Below are positions 46,741 to 59,003 of a stretch of 64,000 nt of DNA, in pieces. Source of the DNA: Lunularia cruciata (lineage: Eukaryota > Streptophyta > Marchantiopsida > Lunulariales > Lunulariaceae); assembly GCA_948567375.1 (NCBI GenBank), contig OX419755.1, positions 20,104,517 through 20,168,516 of the forward strand, in the 5' to 3' direction. The position numbers were made by a program, and so were the translations under genes. How positions within the stretch are numbered: position 1 is the stretch's first letter; every line of letters begins with the position of its first letter. The notes below the pieces were generated by a model. The model saw only the letters and a list, made by a program, of their open reading frames with translations. It was not told the origin of the DNA and ran no database searches.

Positions 46741-48720
46741 TCTATTTTTGGTCTTGGCTTTTTGTACTAATTTTCCTTCTAAACTCAAATTTCTACTTGT
46801 TGTGCTAATCTTCATTCTAAATTCTTATCACTCTCTTTGTTTGCACTCATTTTCCTTGCTGTCATTCCCAGTAGCACAAGTTGTCTCTTTGTGCTAATCT
46901 TCCTTCTAAACTCTTATAAATCTCTTCTTTCCACTCACTGCCCAAGCTGTCACTACTGTCATTCCCACTAGCACAAGGTGTGTAATCAAGCACATGGAAT
47001 TTAGTGTCAATATTGTAACTATAGCTTGACCCACCACCTCATGGTGGATAAGAATTTATTTCAGAGAGTGTTTTAGTAATACTCTTCATTTCATCATGTA
47101 TTTTTCCTGCTCTTGCTAATTCCAGGGTAACTAAGTATACTCTCTTGGATTTTGCATTTCTCTCTTTAATTCTAAGTTTCTCTACCTTTGATCTCATTGC
47201 CTTGATTTTCCTATGATGCTTTCAATCATTGTGGACTTTGATGCTTTGTTCTCAACTATCTAACACCTCTCTCTAGCTTCAAGAGACTCACTCCTCAATC
47301 TACTATGACTAGCTAAATCTTCAGATGAAGTTGCAATTGTAGGAGTGATCTTAGTAGCTTTAGAAATGTGCTTCCTCTTCCTTGATTCTTCCTTCTCCTT
47401 CAAAACTTGGATTTTCTCCTTTGAAACTTCAATGTTCTACTCATTCTCCTTGGATGCTTCTCTGGTGTCCTTTTGTGCTCCTCTATCCTCCTCCTCTAAA
47501 ACTTCTCTTATTTCCTCTTGTACTTGTACTTGTACTCTTGGCAGCTCTTGAGCTTTTGGAAAGGGGTGCTACTCCTCTTGAGCTCGTGGTCCTATGCTCT
47601 TGATACTCCACTTGGATAATAAGGATAGTGATTCACTCCTCCTCCTCCTTAATACTCCTCATGTGCTTTGGTTAAGCATGGATTGGACTCCTTTTAAAAC
47701 TTCCTCAAACTCATGTAACACTAAATCTTCATGGAGTTCGTGTGTACTTGGTATGGAAAATGTAAGGGGAATGGAATCTAGAGGATTATTTTTTCCCAAC
47801 TCTTCTTCTTCTTCTACATGAATTAAGAATGTGTTGTGAATGACTGTAACATCCGGTTCAATATCTCCAATACTCACAAGAGCAGGGGAGAAATGTTAGC
47901 ACGACGATCAAACATTGTATCCATCCTATCAAAATGTGGATAGAGATGATTTAATTATCTTCTATAGTTTTCCACCCTCTCTTTAAATCTCTCATTGTTA
48001 AACCTCCCCAATGTAATTGAATTCCCAATCTCTAGCATCTTTATAAGATTTCATGTAGCGTGCACATTTCTTGTAGAGCTTGTCACCATTCATTGTTGGA
48101 GGAAATCTCTTTTTGTGTTGTACAAGGTCGGTGGTCATATAACTAAATGCTGTACTTTTCTGCACTGGTTTCTTATTGTACCCATAGTGAATTTGACTAA
48201 AATGTTCAGGATCATCTAAATAATTTGATACCGTAATGATAAGGAATCGTCCTGAACTGGTCTTCATCACCCTTTGCTCCTTTGCTTGTGTAGGTGGACA
48301 CCAATGTGAGAGCACCTACTAAACTGGTAACATTGGAAGTTGGAACTGAAGTTTTCATTTTCTGAAGCAACTCTTGAAATCAAAGAGGTTGAAGTGGAGC
48401 AATCTTGAATTGAGTATCATCAACTTCAACACTTGTGGAATTGAATTGTACTTGAAAACCTCCCAAACTCTCCATCTCAGTGCTCAAGGAGTCCACTGAT
48501 TCAGGCAATTGAATTAATGTTGCATGCCTGTCTGGTTTGTGTGAAAGAGGAGGTTTGTTTATTTGTTTCACACTTGGTTGGTTAATCATTCACTAGCGTT
48601 CAATCCCTCTTGTCTTTGATCACTCATCATTCTTGTCACCAAGCTACCAAATTTCGCTTGGTTTACATTCTCTTGTCTTTGATCACTCAACACTCTTTTC
48701 ATCACACTCACACATTTGAG
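46741..48720 (-). pseudogene. Degenerate minus-strand gene, possibly a trihelix/SANT-like DNA-binding protein
   Basis: Minus-strand frames at 48589-48380, 48315-47998 and 47877-47659 read as parts of one protein. It begins MINQPSVKQINKPP. It includes KKCARYMKSYKDARDWEF and, after a break, ERFKERVENYRR then LNHLYPHFDRMDTMFDRR, and continues into a charged tail around 47500-46800. The KDARDWEF...YPHFDRMD pattern is reminiscent of plant trihelix or MADF-like proteins that have a conserved (C/Y)PxF(D/E)R(L/M) segment. The assignment is tentative. Several stops and frameshifts make it a pseudogene. Confidence 0.35.
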
Positions 48721-50270
48721 AAGGAAAATTTTCAAATATAAGCGAACACGCATGGTATTTTACTGTTTCTTCCCCGCCCCCATGTGACAACATATCTTAA
48801 CTAAAAGTTGCCTATACTCTCTGACATTTCAACTAACCTTGATACCCATAAATAATCACCCCTTCCTCTCGTACAAGATCTTAAGCTGCCCGGTACCCAG
48901 ATTTACAATAGCGTTCATTTCTTTGAACCAAAAGTTTACGGGTAACGAAACTCTACGGGTCAAATTCTTCTGCGTTCTATATCTGAAGCCCCCTAGTATA
49001 TATGCGATGCACTTCCCTTGATCGCTCAATTGAATAACCTCTCACTGCCCTTACATGGAGAAGCTTCTATACACCCACAAAGTAAAGGATAGATTTCTTG
49101 ATCGACAAATTAGACACCGAAGGAAACCAGGTCAGCTAGCACAACCAGAGAGGAGGTATTCGTGGCCACGTGTACTCTCCAGGTAGGAGGACGCTATAAA
49201 TGAAAACACCATACAGAGTGCACCACGTGGATTTGCGGATTTATATATAGTGACGTGGGTGTCCTAAAATGAATTTTTGGTGAAAATGTTTTCTCTTCAG
49301 AATGTATAGGTTTTCGGTGGATATACTTATCTCCTTCAATACCAAGACTCGTTTACACAAATTATACAACGGTGCCAAATTTATCCACGTGGGGGAGATA
49401 AAAAAAACTATATTTTAAACCAGAAGTCATCAATAACTTATCATTAGTTGAATAAATTCCGAGTAATAAAATACCCTTACACTTAAAAAAATAATTTCTG
49501 TATTCTATTTGGAAAACTTATAGAAGTATGGTGAAAGAAAATGGGCACACAAAGTTTCTATTTGATTGGTAGTTTTCCAGTATTTGACTCAAGCAACATT
49601 AATCAGCATTTATTTGCATTAGTTAGGTGACTATGTGTAATGCTATGATACTCGATTAATTTATTGTGGTATCTGATCTAATCAGGATTATATTAAAAGA
49701 ATATAACGGATATTTTTAAATAGTTTTCACATGTTCTCCTTTTACCATAGAAAATTTTTTTCAGGTTAATATTGTATATAACATACTTAAATATTTTTTT
49801 TCCTTGAGAAGTTTTAGGGTGCATAGAACTATCTGAAATTATTTTATTTATTTTTCTTTCAAAACCATCTTTCATGTTCAATATACGACGGGAACCGTTT
49901 AAGAGTTATATGACAGAGGAGTGAGAGAGGAACTTCTTGGAATTCTTATTTCAGTTGGGTCTCACTTCCCAACTTCTTTTAACAAAGGGATTCACGAGAT
50001 AGATATAAGGGAGGCAGCCTTTTTACAAAAAGTAGTCATTATTTATAATAGTAAAGAGACAATCATACGGATTGGAGTACTTCATCTTTCATATTTAAGG
50101 ATTGGAGTACAAATTTTTTGTTTGAATATTCAAAGTGGTGTATTTCTATTAAACTGAAATACACCGCAAAGAATTCCGTTCATATTTTGTACATATAGAT
50201 ATAATTATTATTTATTTTTTTGCATAATAAGTCCATATATTGCCTACACGTTTATAGAAAAGAAAAGAAA
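48721..50270. other. AT-rich intergenic DNA, nothing recognised
   Basis: Only short frames with AT-driven composition are present (for example plus 49921-50157). The CpG level rises again compared with the retroelement block. No repeat structure beyond T- and A-runs was noticed. Confidence 0.4.
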
Positions 50271-50300
50271 ATTTATTTATATATATATATATATATGTAA
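50270..50300. repeat. TA microsatellite
   Basis: TTTATTTA is followed by an uninterrupted TA run of about ten units. A second, shorter run lies at 50997-51012 and a third at about 54580-54606. Confidence 0.85.
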
Positions 50301-50374
50301 AAGCCTGTTCGAGGAGCGGGGTATCCAGAACGCATTAAATGCAAATACATATATATCTATCAAAAAGTAGTAAG

Positions 50375-50935
50375 CAAGGTGTATTCGGTAACAACTATGC
50401 AACAGAATTCGCGAAATGTAATACATGGGCAATCGACCACAAGTAAGCACTGCGTGAATGAAAGAAAATGAGCTGTGGTCGAAAGTCAAATATGAACTAT
50501 GAAATAGGTAAAGCACGAGTGAACAAAACTAGATAAGGAAATTGGTTGAGGACGGGAGCTGAGAGGATGGTGTTTGATCCGAGAACGATCGAAGCGTAAC
50601 AGTGTCACACAACAACAGGATATTAGGAGACTAGAGCTAAGCGAAAGTGGATGAGTATACCGCAGCCAGCGCGCTTGAACCCTGAAACGCTAAACAACTT
50701 AAGGAAGCAGAAGCAACCATAGTAAACCTCCACGAAGCACGTATGACTTCATCAGTGGCGAAGTAGCCAAGAATAAAGAACTAACCAACAATGTGTATTC
50801 CGTACCCACTAAGCAACAGACCGCGACAAATCTAATACATTGGTGAATTGACTACCTATAAGCACCGTGTGAAATATAATACTGCTATAAAAATAAAGTA
50901 TAAGCTATAGTCTGGAGTTCGGGCAGCATTGGAGA
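50375..50935 (+). repeat. Diverged direct repeat, two copies about 410 bp apart
   Basis: The copy at about 50377-50510 (GTGTATTCGGTAACAACTA...) is echoed at about 50791-50905 (GTGTATTCCGTACCCACTA...). They share CAACAGA, TAATACAT, GGG/TG, AATCGACCAC/AATTGACTAC, AAGCAC and GTGTGAA-like positions in the same order. The copies differ at many positions, so this is an old duplication. No coding potential is evident. Confidence 0.5.
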
Positions 50936-51012
50936 TCGAAATGTCAAAAACGAACCAGGAAGCAGAATAAGAGCGAGTGAAATATAATAGTGAAGGATAT
51001 ATATATATATAT

Positions 51013-54000
51013 AAGCCCTTGGGAAGACTCACCCACCTACAAAACTCTGCTCATATGGTCACTAGGAGTAGGCAGAAACAGTCTTCTGCATTGATTTCAT
51101 GCAGATTCGTTGGCAAATTGACACAGTTTTGTGGATGGGACAAACCATTATCTTTGAGAAGTTCTTCCTGATAGTGGCTATTATGCACCTTGAGATCATA
51201 TGTGACAGTACCCACCTAGTACAGTGAAAAAACATCTCAATACACAACTGTTGAGAAGAGAGACTGAACTGCCAAAGCTTGCACATGTTGAAGGTTTCTT
51301 CTTTATGAACTATGGAAAGGTATTGTTTTACTCTTCAAGAGTTCCACTACATTTACCTTGCGATGTTTCTCATCCTATGCCGAACTGTTCACATTTTGAA
51401 TCAATCACAAGTACTTTATTGCGGAAGACATTCGGTTTTGTGACAAACACCGAGCAGAGTAGCCGGTTATATGTGTGCAGGACTGAGCTGTTGACCACAT
51501 TAGATTCAGATGTTTCATGTACTTCAGTGTCGGCTGCAAATTTCCTGTTAATTCCTGTATCATTCCACACGAGTTGGAGACTTTCCTTACCCCCGGTCTA
51601 CAAGGAGAAATGAGCACTCCCAGAAAGTGTCAGCCAGATGAATGGATGGATTATGGACGAGTCCATTCAGTTGAAAAATGGGTCGCTCAACCTCAATAAG
51701 TTACAATCTTAGGCCTGATCTCTTCTCGAGAAAATTGCTTGCTTGTTTACATATCTAAGAGTGTCATCTCGAGCTGCAGATCTTGTGTTGGTTGAGGAGA
51801 CTTGACATTGACGGCATCAACGCCATACCAGGAACTTTGTTAATGAAACACCTGTTGTCATCTGAACGACTTGGAAGTTCAGGGCCGCGGTCATATGAGC
51901 ATCTGTGAAGTATGTATGATTCCGCTGTGAACATGGTTTTATCGTTTCCAGCTAGTCCTTCACTCCAGCATAGATAGGGACCCTGATAGAGGGACGAGAA
52001 GATTACTAACCACCGCTCAGGATGTTATGTTCGTAGTTATTATAAACCTCGTGGATTCTGGGGACCCGTGAATCTAAATGCAGCAGAAGATGACATTTAT
52101 TTGTTTCTTTGTTAAAAATCGTTAGTTCGAGACTCCGTTCAGCATCGATCAACGGACCTGACAGCTTTGTCCAGTGACTGATCCAGGACGGCGTCTTTAT
52201 AAATAAGTCGAATAAAAGGAAATAAACATATATGCATCTGAAATATAATCAGATAGACATTTTGAATCGATAATGGCCACCCTTGTGGACAATCCATAAG
52301 AGTAGCATGAGGCACTTCTAGTGCTAGTAGCGGCCACCGTTACATGATAGATGTTAGCTAGCAGCCCGGAGCTGCATTCAACAGTTCCATCACGGCTTTC
52401 CGCATTTCCTTTCAGAAATGACTTTGTTTCCGGAATTATGGTCATGTTTCTGCTTCCCCTATATACGGTGCTTATCTCCGCAGTCTGATGGGCAAAATAT
52501 CTTCCCACATTACTCTGCTTTAACGTCATAACGGTCTCAGGTTACGAAATGGACCAAACTCCTCACAAACTGTTTGGGCCCTAAATGATCACTATTTTCT
52601 GTGCACGACCCTGATCACGATGCCCTTTCGGCATGGGGAAGTAGAAATTTCATGCTTCAGCCTAAACGATGCAGTAATCTGCGAGAGACCTTGGATGGGT
52701 GGGTATGTCATCCGAGAAATGCTCTTCGGATACGCGCCCATCATAAAGGATTACTGGGTGAGTGATCTAGAATCTGAACTTTCAGATATGAGAATCTCAC
52801 AACGGTTATAGCTACACTGTTGTGCAAAGTAAATCGACAAGGAGCTATGAATAGAGGAAAGTCTCACTTGCCATTAAGCCGTCTTTAATACCAGAGACAG
52901 AAAAGAGATCAAAATACTTCATCATAACATACATACATACAGAATCTTCAAGCACAGATTGTCATTCTCTATAATCTGCTTTAGTCCCGAAGAGGTTCAC
53001 ACATCAATTTTTCGTTTCGGAGCAGCATTACTGCTTACAGCATTACTTACTACCTTAAACTACAGTAATCCAAAATCCGAGCTTTCAGATACAGTATAAG
53101 AGTCGTATTACTCATTTCGGAGGGCTAAGGAGGAGCAAAACTTTGTGACGGAGCAACCTGTCGGACGAGGTGCTTTTTAACAAAGGTTACCGGAAGTACA
53201 GGAACCGATCACGGTTGTTGGCAAAAGTGACACGGCAGAGCAAATGACTCAATGCAGATATGTAGGAAACGTGGAAAAGTAGCGAGGAATAACTCAATGT
53301 GTGACTGAAGTGGGAATCATCGATTCTTGAAAAGAGACATGCAATTTCTTTCGTACAAATGAGCTAGTTTCAAGAAAGTACATCGAAAAAGAGTCGAGAA
53401 GACGCAATTCACTTTCTTCAACCTTGCAGAGCATATGATCTGGAGCTACTCCACAGTAAAGTTCTCCTTACCTGTCAAACAGAAGACCCAAGCAACAGAA
53501 TCAAGAGACAAGAACATGTCGAACTGTATCCAGATTAAGGCTCAAGGTACACCTAAAGGAGGACCTTAGAGAAATCTCCGAGCGAAATCGATAGAAAGCT
53601 ATAAAGCACATTTGACTGTAAGTTTTCATGCATGAGAGTGCACCATTTCCTACTTTTGGAGATCCGCCACAAGTATAATTAGAACCAAACTCCTCAATGA
53701 CTGATGTGGAAGATTCCAAAGGGCTTTTTAAGGCTCAAATCACAGTTCTAGAACTCAACTGTGATAAAAGGAATGAGAATCAGTACCAACCCCGTGTTCA
53801 TATCATATTGAGCATTTTACCAGTTTATTTGGAGAACATTCCGGAAAAGAAAAGAGAAAATCATAAAAGCTCGTCTTTGGAGAAAATGTGGATGATGCTT
53901 CTCTTTGGTATCTAACAATTTTTCTTACATCTTTTCAATGTTTCAAAGGATATACATTTGACAAATTTGGCGACATGTAGAGAATATGAGATGGAAACTT

Positions 54001-54125
54001 TGCTTCTTCGACAAACTACAGAAAAGTTGTTCTCGCGGTATTAAGTTTTCTTTTTTTATTCCTTTTCAATCCCGGTGTTTCCAATGGAGAGGTCTTTCAC
54101 TCAAACCCCTTTAGTAAGGTGGGTT
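51013..54125. other. Intergenic DNA with unrecognised open frames
   Basis: The longest frame is plus 51224-51613 (129 codons, MKKHLNTQLLRRETELPKLA...). It shows no recognised domain and is overlapped antisense by other frames, so I do not call it. Minus 52197-52529 is likewise unassigned. No RNA gene was noticed. Confidence 0.35.
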
Positions 54126-54130
54126 ATATA

Positions 54131-54425
54131 TCTATATATAGAGGGAAATAATAAACCCACCTCACTTTTTCTGCTCATCCACCTTACCCCTCCTATTCTA
54201 ACATTTCTAGCCAATCAGAGTGGCTAATTGGGTGAAATTGGTCGCCGTCGCATGCTGGGGCATGGTTATAGGATATTTTCTACGTCATATTCCAACGTTG
54301 TAGCCAAGCTCATAACATAGCGAGAGTGGTTTGATTGGTTTATTTGCACCCTGTATAGTAAAGTAGGTGAGGTGAATGAGCAGAACAAGTGAGGTGGGTT
54401 TACTGTTTCCCCTGTGTACATATAG
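54131..54425. mobile_element. MITE with long terminal inverted repeats (~55 bp)
   Basis: The left end, CTATATATAGAGGGAAATAA, with AAACCCACCTCAC and TTCTGCTCATCCACCT after it, is matched in reverse complement by the right end near 54360-54425 (AGGTGAATGAGCAGAACAAG, GTGAGGTGGGTTTACTG, then TTCCCCTGTGTACATATAG). The element is about 295 bp, AT-flanked and non-coding, i.e. a non-autonomous DNA transposon. The superfamily cannot be fixed because the insertion lies in TA-rich DNA, where the target duplication is ambiguous. Confidence 0.72.
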
Positions 54426-54587
54426 CAAATTCTTATTGCCACCCACGAGGAGGCGAAGGTGAAGTGACCCCTGTGACCCCCCTCCCCTGCGGTCACCATA
54501 TTGTGCTACCACTCTCCAAAAGTTAATCTTTATCACATCATGGATAGCAATAGTAAAAAGGTGGGTGGTAATAGCAATTTACTTTTA
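54421..54587. mobile_element. Second small MITE, adjacent to the first
   Basis: GCAAATTCTTATTGCCACCCAC at the left (from 54425) is matched in reverse complement by GTGGGTGGTAATAGCAATTTAC at the right (54561-54582), framing a ~160-bp non-coding element. A TA microsatellite follows directly. It abuts the first MITE, and the termini of both contain ACCCAC strings. Confidence 0.6.
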
Positions 54588-54607
54588 TATATATATATAT
54601 ATATATA

Positions 54608-55537
54608 CTCTTGATTTGTTGCATATTGAGGACTAAGAGTGAAAACTCTTAATACTCCTTTGGGTAAAATTTTCACTCCCTCTTCATTTCAACAAATCTC
54701 ATGATGAGACCATAGCTGATATTAAATACCATTTCAACAAATTGAGTATTTTGAGCAAGGTTGCAAGAGTGACAATTTGGACCTTGAAGATTAGTATCTT
54801 GGTGGAATTCATCAGATATTGACATATCTGAAATAAATTCAAGAACATCTATTGCACCCAAGAAATGAATGATCGGGCAAGTTGATGCATTAATCTTGTA
54901 AAATATAATAGTAAATCATTGTCCCAAAAGGTTTCTCATAATACCAATCAAGAAACCTCATGACCTGATTTTTCTTTGTTTGATCACGAGTGAGATTTGA
55001 TACACCATTTTCCTGATAGAGACTATTAACTCTACTATCTCAACCAATATAATAATATTTAATTAAACTCTAAACAAAAATCAAGGTTATTTCACATATA
55101 AATTATTATTTTTGCTTCACAAGTCTTGTAGGACTTTATGATTGTCTTTTTTACCTCAAATGACAAATGAGAAGCTTTGTACTCAAATTGCTCATATGAG
55201 CAATTCTAGGATGTCAATAATGGTTTTATTTTGTCAAAACTACAACACCTTTACTTAAGAATTGCATGTGATTATTTCAACTCTTATATTAGCACTATAT
55301 AAAGATACATCTGCATGAGATTGAGTATTATTTAAATCAAAACCATGACCAGTAATGGAATTATTGGTTCAAAGTATCCTTTTGTTTCCTGTAAATATTT
55401 CTTGAAAAATTAGCCTTTGAACATATCTTTTGGAGATAGACTTATTAATAATTAATATTCATTTTGGCAAAACTAAGAGAATTTGAATTCTTTCACCTTC
55501 TTAGAACAAAAGGGATGATGTGATGAGTCTAATAGAG
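54608..55537. other. AT-rich stretch before the younger retroelement, nothing recognised
   Basis: Low-complexity AT-rich DNA with scattered stops in all frames. Its last four bases before the element, AGAG, would be the target duplication to look for beyond the window's right edge. Confidence 0.45.
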
Positions 55538-55987
55538 TGTCATGCCATTTGTAGTTCCGCATCTAGATGCTCGGACACTGGAGTTTCCAGTGATGGTAGT
55601 TAGAGTTATTCTAGCAGTTTCTCAGGGACTACTTTCCGACGGTTAGATTTTGTGTTCAGGGTACTGACTTCACGGTGGGGCCCACCGTCACTTTGCACCG
55701 TTTGCACCGTCGAGTGTGCCATAAGCGGGACCGTTAGGGTTTCAGGGCTAGCTCGAGTCCAGGGGGTATAGTTTTGAAGTGAGCTCCAGAGAGCTCACTT
55801 CTCTGATGTTGAGCCTTCGAGTTCCTGGCTATGGTGGACAGAGGCCGGCGAGCGTCACCTGGATTCTCTATGCTTGAGTGGGTGTGGCTTGACTGTAATC
55901 AGTGCCCAGTTGTTTGCAGTTTATAGAGTGACAGATCAAGTACTGATCTGAGTTGAGTTGAGTTGAGAGTGTTAAGCAATCTGATTA
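55538..55987 (+). repeat. Terminal repeat X, 5' copy of the younger element
   Basis: This is 450 bp from TGTCATGCCATTTG to CTGATTA, then CATCAGAGAAG starts the internal region. It matches 45242-45690 almost base for base and the reversed copies at 39803-40239 and 23797-24246. It is CpG-rich compared with the old copies, in line with younger age. No Y follows or precedes it. Confidence 0.85.
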
Positions 55988-57341
55988 CATCAGAGAAGTG
56001 AAGTCAGGAGGAAATCAGGTGCAGGAACGTTGAGTGTTGGTGGTATCTCCAAGCTCGGTGGATCGTGGTAGCTCGATTCAGGTTTTGTGTTTCCCTAGTG
56101 TGCAGAAGCTTGTGTAGTTGATGCAAATTTGGCAGTTAGGCGGACGGTGTGCAGAAGCGCTGGCCAAATTTTGAGCAAAGAAGGAGCAATTTTAGAGCAG
56201 TGTTGTGATTTTGAGCTCAGGAGGTGAAGGCATGACCAATTTGCTGCGAGTTGGGCTCAGAAAGTGAAATTGAAGGTAGAGTTGGAAGCTCTTCTCATAA
56301 AATTGTGATTTGGAAAAACCCGTTTTGTCAATTTGGCTCGAGTGGAAAGTTAGCGGGGGATTTGGCGGACATCCATCTATAGGGTTTACGTCAGATTTTG
56401 GGCCAGAATAGGAGGAGTTTCGCTGTTTGGCCAGATTTGGAGAAATTTTGCTAGTTTGGAGGAGTTTCGCAGATTTGGAGAAGTTTTGCCAATTTTGGAG
56501 GAAGTTCAAAGTGGCAACAAGAAAGGCCTCATTTGGCTGAATTAGACCCGTTTAGAGGCTTCGAGGCAGAGGGCTGTGGGCTATGAGAGGCTACGAAGGC
56601 CTAGAAGGGCCAGAAGGGCCAGCAAGCCAGCTTGCTGGCGTGAGGCTAGCTAGTTTAGTGTAGATCTTGGTCATTGGTTGGCAAAATCTGCCTTTCTTGT
56701 TAGATTGTGCACAACAGGGTTTGACCCCTAGATCTCTTGTTCCTAGACTGGTGACCTAGCCAACTGGTCCACCCTCACTTGTTGTCGTAGTGACTGTGCC
56801 ACTGTTATCTATACACATGTAGCTTTGGCTAGGAGAGGCAATTTGATCCCATTCTTGGTGATCCTGGTAGCTTAGGACTTAGATACGAACTACTCTTATG
56901 TCAAATGCCAAATGGTGGTAGAGTCAGTCTCGTGTTGTGTTATGAGATGGAGGGTTTTTGTTTAGATTTTTTGTGATCGGATCCCCTCCATTCTCTACTT
57001 CCTGTTTGTGCACCACGTTTGTGTGAGGTGCCCTGACTTTTGAGCGTTGGCGCTCTGGTGTGCTCTTGGTGGTGAGGCTGGAGTGATGACCAGTCAGACT
57101 ACCTTTGTTTCTCTCCGGTGAGGCAGGAAGTGATGACCTGCAGACCGTGAGAGTGCGTGTTATGATGGCAGGTTATAGGTTGCCCTTCCTCTAGTGTAGT
57201 TATCTTGGTAGAGTTACATTAGTGGGTGGTGTTTAGTTGGTGTTGGCACGTGGTGGTGTTGGCACTTGGTGGGGTACTTGCGGTTGCGACTTGCGGTTGC
57301 AGTTGGTGGTTTGGGTTTGCTATTGCAGTTACGTGGTCACG
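55988..57341 (+). other. Leader of the younger element
   Basis: Non-coding region between X and gag. TGGTATCTCCAAGC at about 56039 resembles a Met-tRNA primer site in its first seven bases (TGGTATC) but lies about 50 bp after X, not adjacent. The block 56165-56646 is absent from the old copy because of the chromovirus-linked deletion. GGGCCAGAAGGGCCAG-like strings recur near 56600. Confidence 0.6.
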
Positions 57342-59003
57342 ACGGAGTTCTTTGGAGATTCCAGAGGAGTTAGCCCTGCAGTACGCAGTGGGTTTACTCG
57401 GAGTGGTGCTCGATATCAGCATGTATCTCAGGTCCCAATGAGGGAGGAGATTGACTCTGAGTTGGAGTTCGACACAGGAGCTGATTCAGTTGAGAGTGCA
57501 CTTGGTGTGTTTGCACTGTTGTTGTGGGACATGGACGAGATTTATGGGGCCTCCAAAGGCCCTAGGCATTACTCTGGTATAGTGGGTACCATTGAGTTGG
57601 ATGACTTCATCTAGGAGTTTGATAGTTGGTGTGATTTGCAGCAGATGCGGAACCCGACTTTGTTCACACCCTTCATGGCATGGAAGGGGTTGTTTCAGCA
57701 CTTGGAGGGTCCACCGATGGATGACTACCATGAGTTCAGGAGAGCTCATTTGGAGGAGATTGAGTTATGGAGACAGTATTGGTCTCCACACTATGTCTCC
57801 ATCACTTCAGGCTCGGTGGCCAGGAGTAGATCGGCTGTACCCACGAGTTCTAGCTCAAGTAGTGTTAGTGGAGCTAGTGGAGGTGCACTAGCTGAAGATA
57901 GTGCTACTACGAGTGGAGGTACCGCTGCAGGAGGTGGTGTGGTACCGGGGTTTAACCCCATGGTTGAGTTCTTCCTATGTTTGAGGCAGAACTACCAGGG
58001 AATGCGGACTGACAAGCTGAGGAGCTTGCAGGAGTTCTAGCGGAAGGCTGGAGAGAGCCTACGCAAGGCATACACTCGCATGAGGCGGCTGATCAGTTTC
58101 ACTCAGGGAGTTACTGAGGCCCAGGCAATCTAGTTTTGGTATGGGATACTGGACAGGGAGTTGCGACGTAGAGTTCGTGATGCTACGTTGTTGCAGGCTA
58201 CTTCGTCCACTTTGGCAGTAGTCTTTGGTTTGGCTGAGCGTATTGAGCTCAACATGGTGGAGGAGAGAGTGGTGACATTTGGATTTGGTAGGGAGACCTC
58301 ATTCATAGCTGTGACTTTTGCTAGAGTGCAGCAGAGTGCACCACGCCCAGTTGGTTTTCGAGGACAGGGTGGACAGCCCAGATCCTATGGAGCGAGTGGA
58401 GGGCCTAGTGGAGTTAGACCCTTACCCTCATTTTCGGGTCAGCAGCAGCCAGTGAGTGGTGGTGTTGCTTGTTGGACTTGTGGTGGACCTCACCATAGGA
58501 GAGAGTGTACTCAGGGCAGCGGACCTGATACCTCTGGTGCATCACAGCCAGCACAGAGGCAGTGTGAGCACTGCCACAGATTTGGTCACACTAGTGACCG
58601 GTGTTTTGACCTACACCCGGAGTTACGGAGTGGTAGGGCTGCTATGGCAGGTAGTAGAGGAGCTCCAATTCATGGAAGACGAGGTGGTGGTAGAGGATCT
58701 ACACCTAGTAGGGGTGCAGTACCTACCCTTACTTCTGACACAGCTATGGCTACTCAGATTGAGCAGTTGGAGCAGAGATTGGCTAGTATGGCTATTGCTC
58801 AGAGGAGATCAGATTCGGGTGCTGAGGCTTCCACCTCATATGCTGGTGATAGAGATGCTTTGGACTTCATGTGCGGAGCAGCACAGGTGGATGCATCTGC
58901 AGTAGTGACTAGGAGTGCAGTACGTGCTCCAGAGCCTAGAGGAGCATCAGTGGAGTTGGACCTACAGAGAGGAGAGGTTGGGAGACAGGTCAGACTTCCC
59001 TAG
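57342..59003 (+). pseudogene. Gag with two zinc knuckles (younger element)
   Basis: The frame begins at an ACG (57342) where the old copy has ATG. Another in-frame ATG lies upstream at 57237. The capsid-like part includes LLWDMDEIYGASKGPRHYSG and FFLCLRQNYQGMRTDKLRSL. Two nucleic-acid-binding knuckles follow: CWTCGGPHHRREC (spacing slightly short) near 58473 and the canonical CEHCHRFGHTSDRC near 58564. TAG codons occur at 57612, 58038 and 58131; the old copy has CAA at each. A TAG at 59001 after GEVGRQVRLP is shared by both copies and may be the real end of gag. Confidence 0.82.

Noticed and set aside
51224..51613. A 129-codon plus-strand frame as a gene.
   Set aside because: No recognised domain and overlapped by two minus-strand frames. 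Length alone is not convincing in this composition.
56036..56052. TGGTATCTCCAAGC as a standard Met-tRNA primer site of the methyltransferase element.
   Set aside because: Only the first seven bases fit, and it lies about 50 bp beyond the X border. I mention it in the leader but do not call it.
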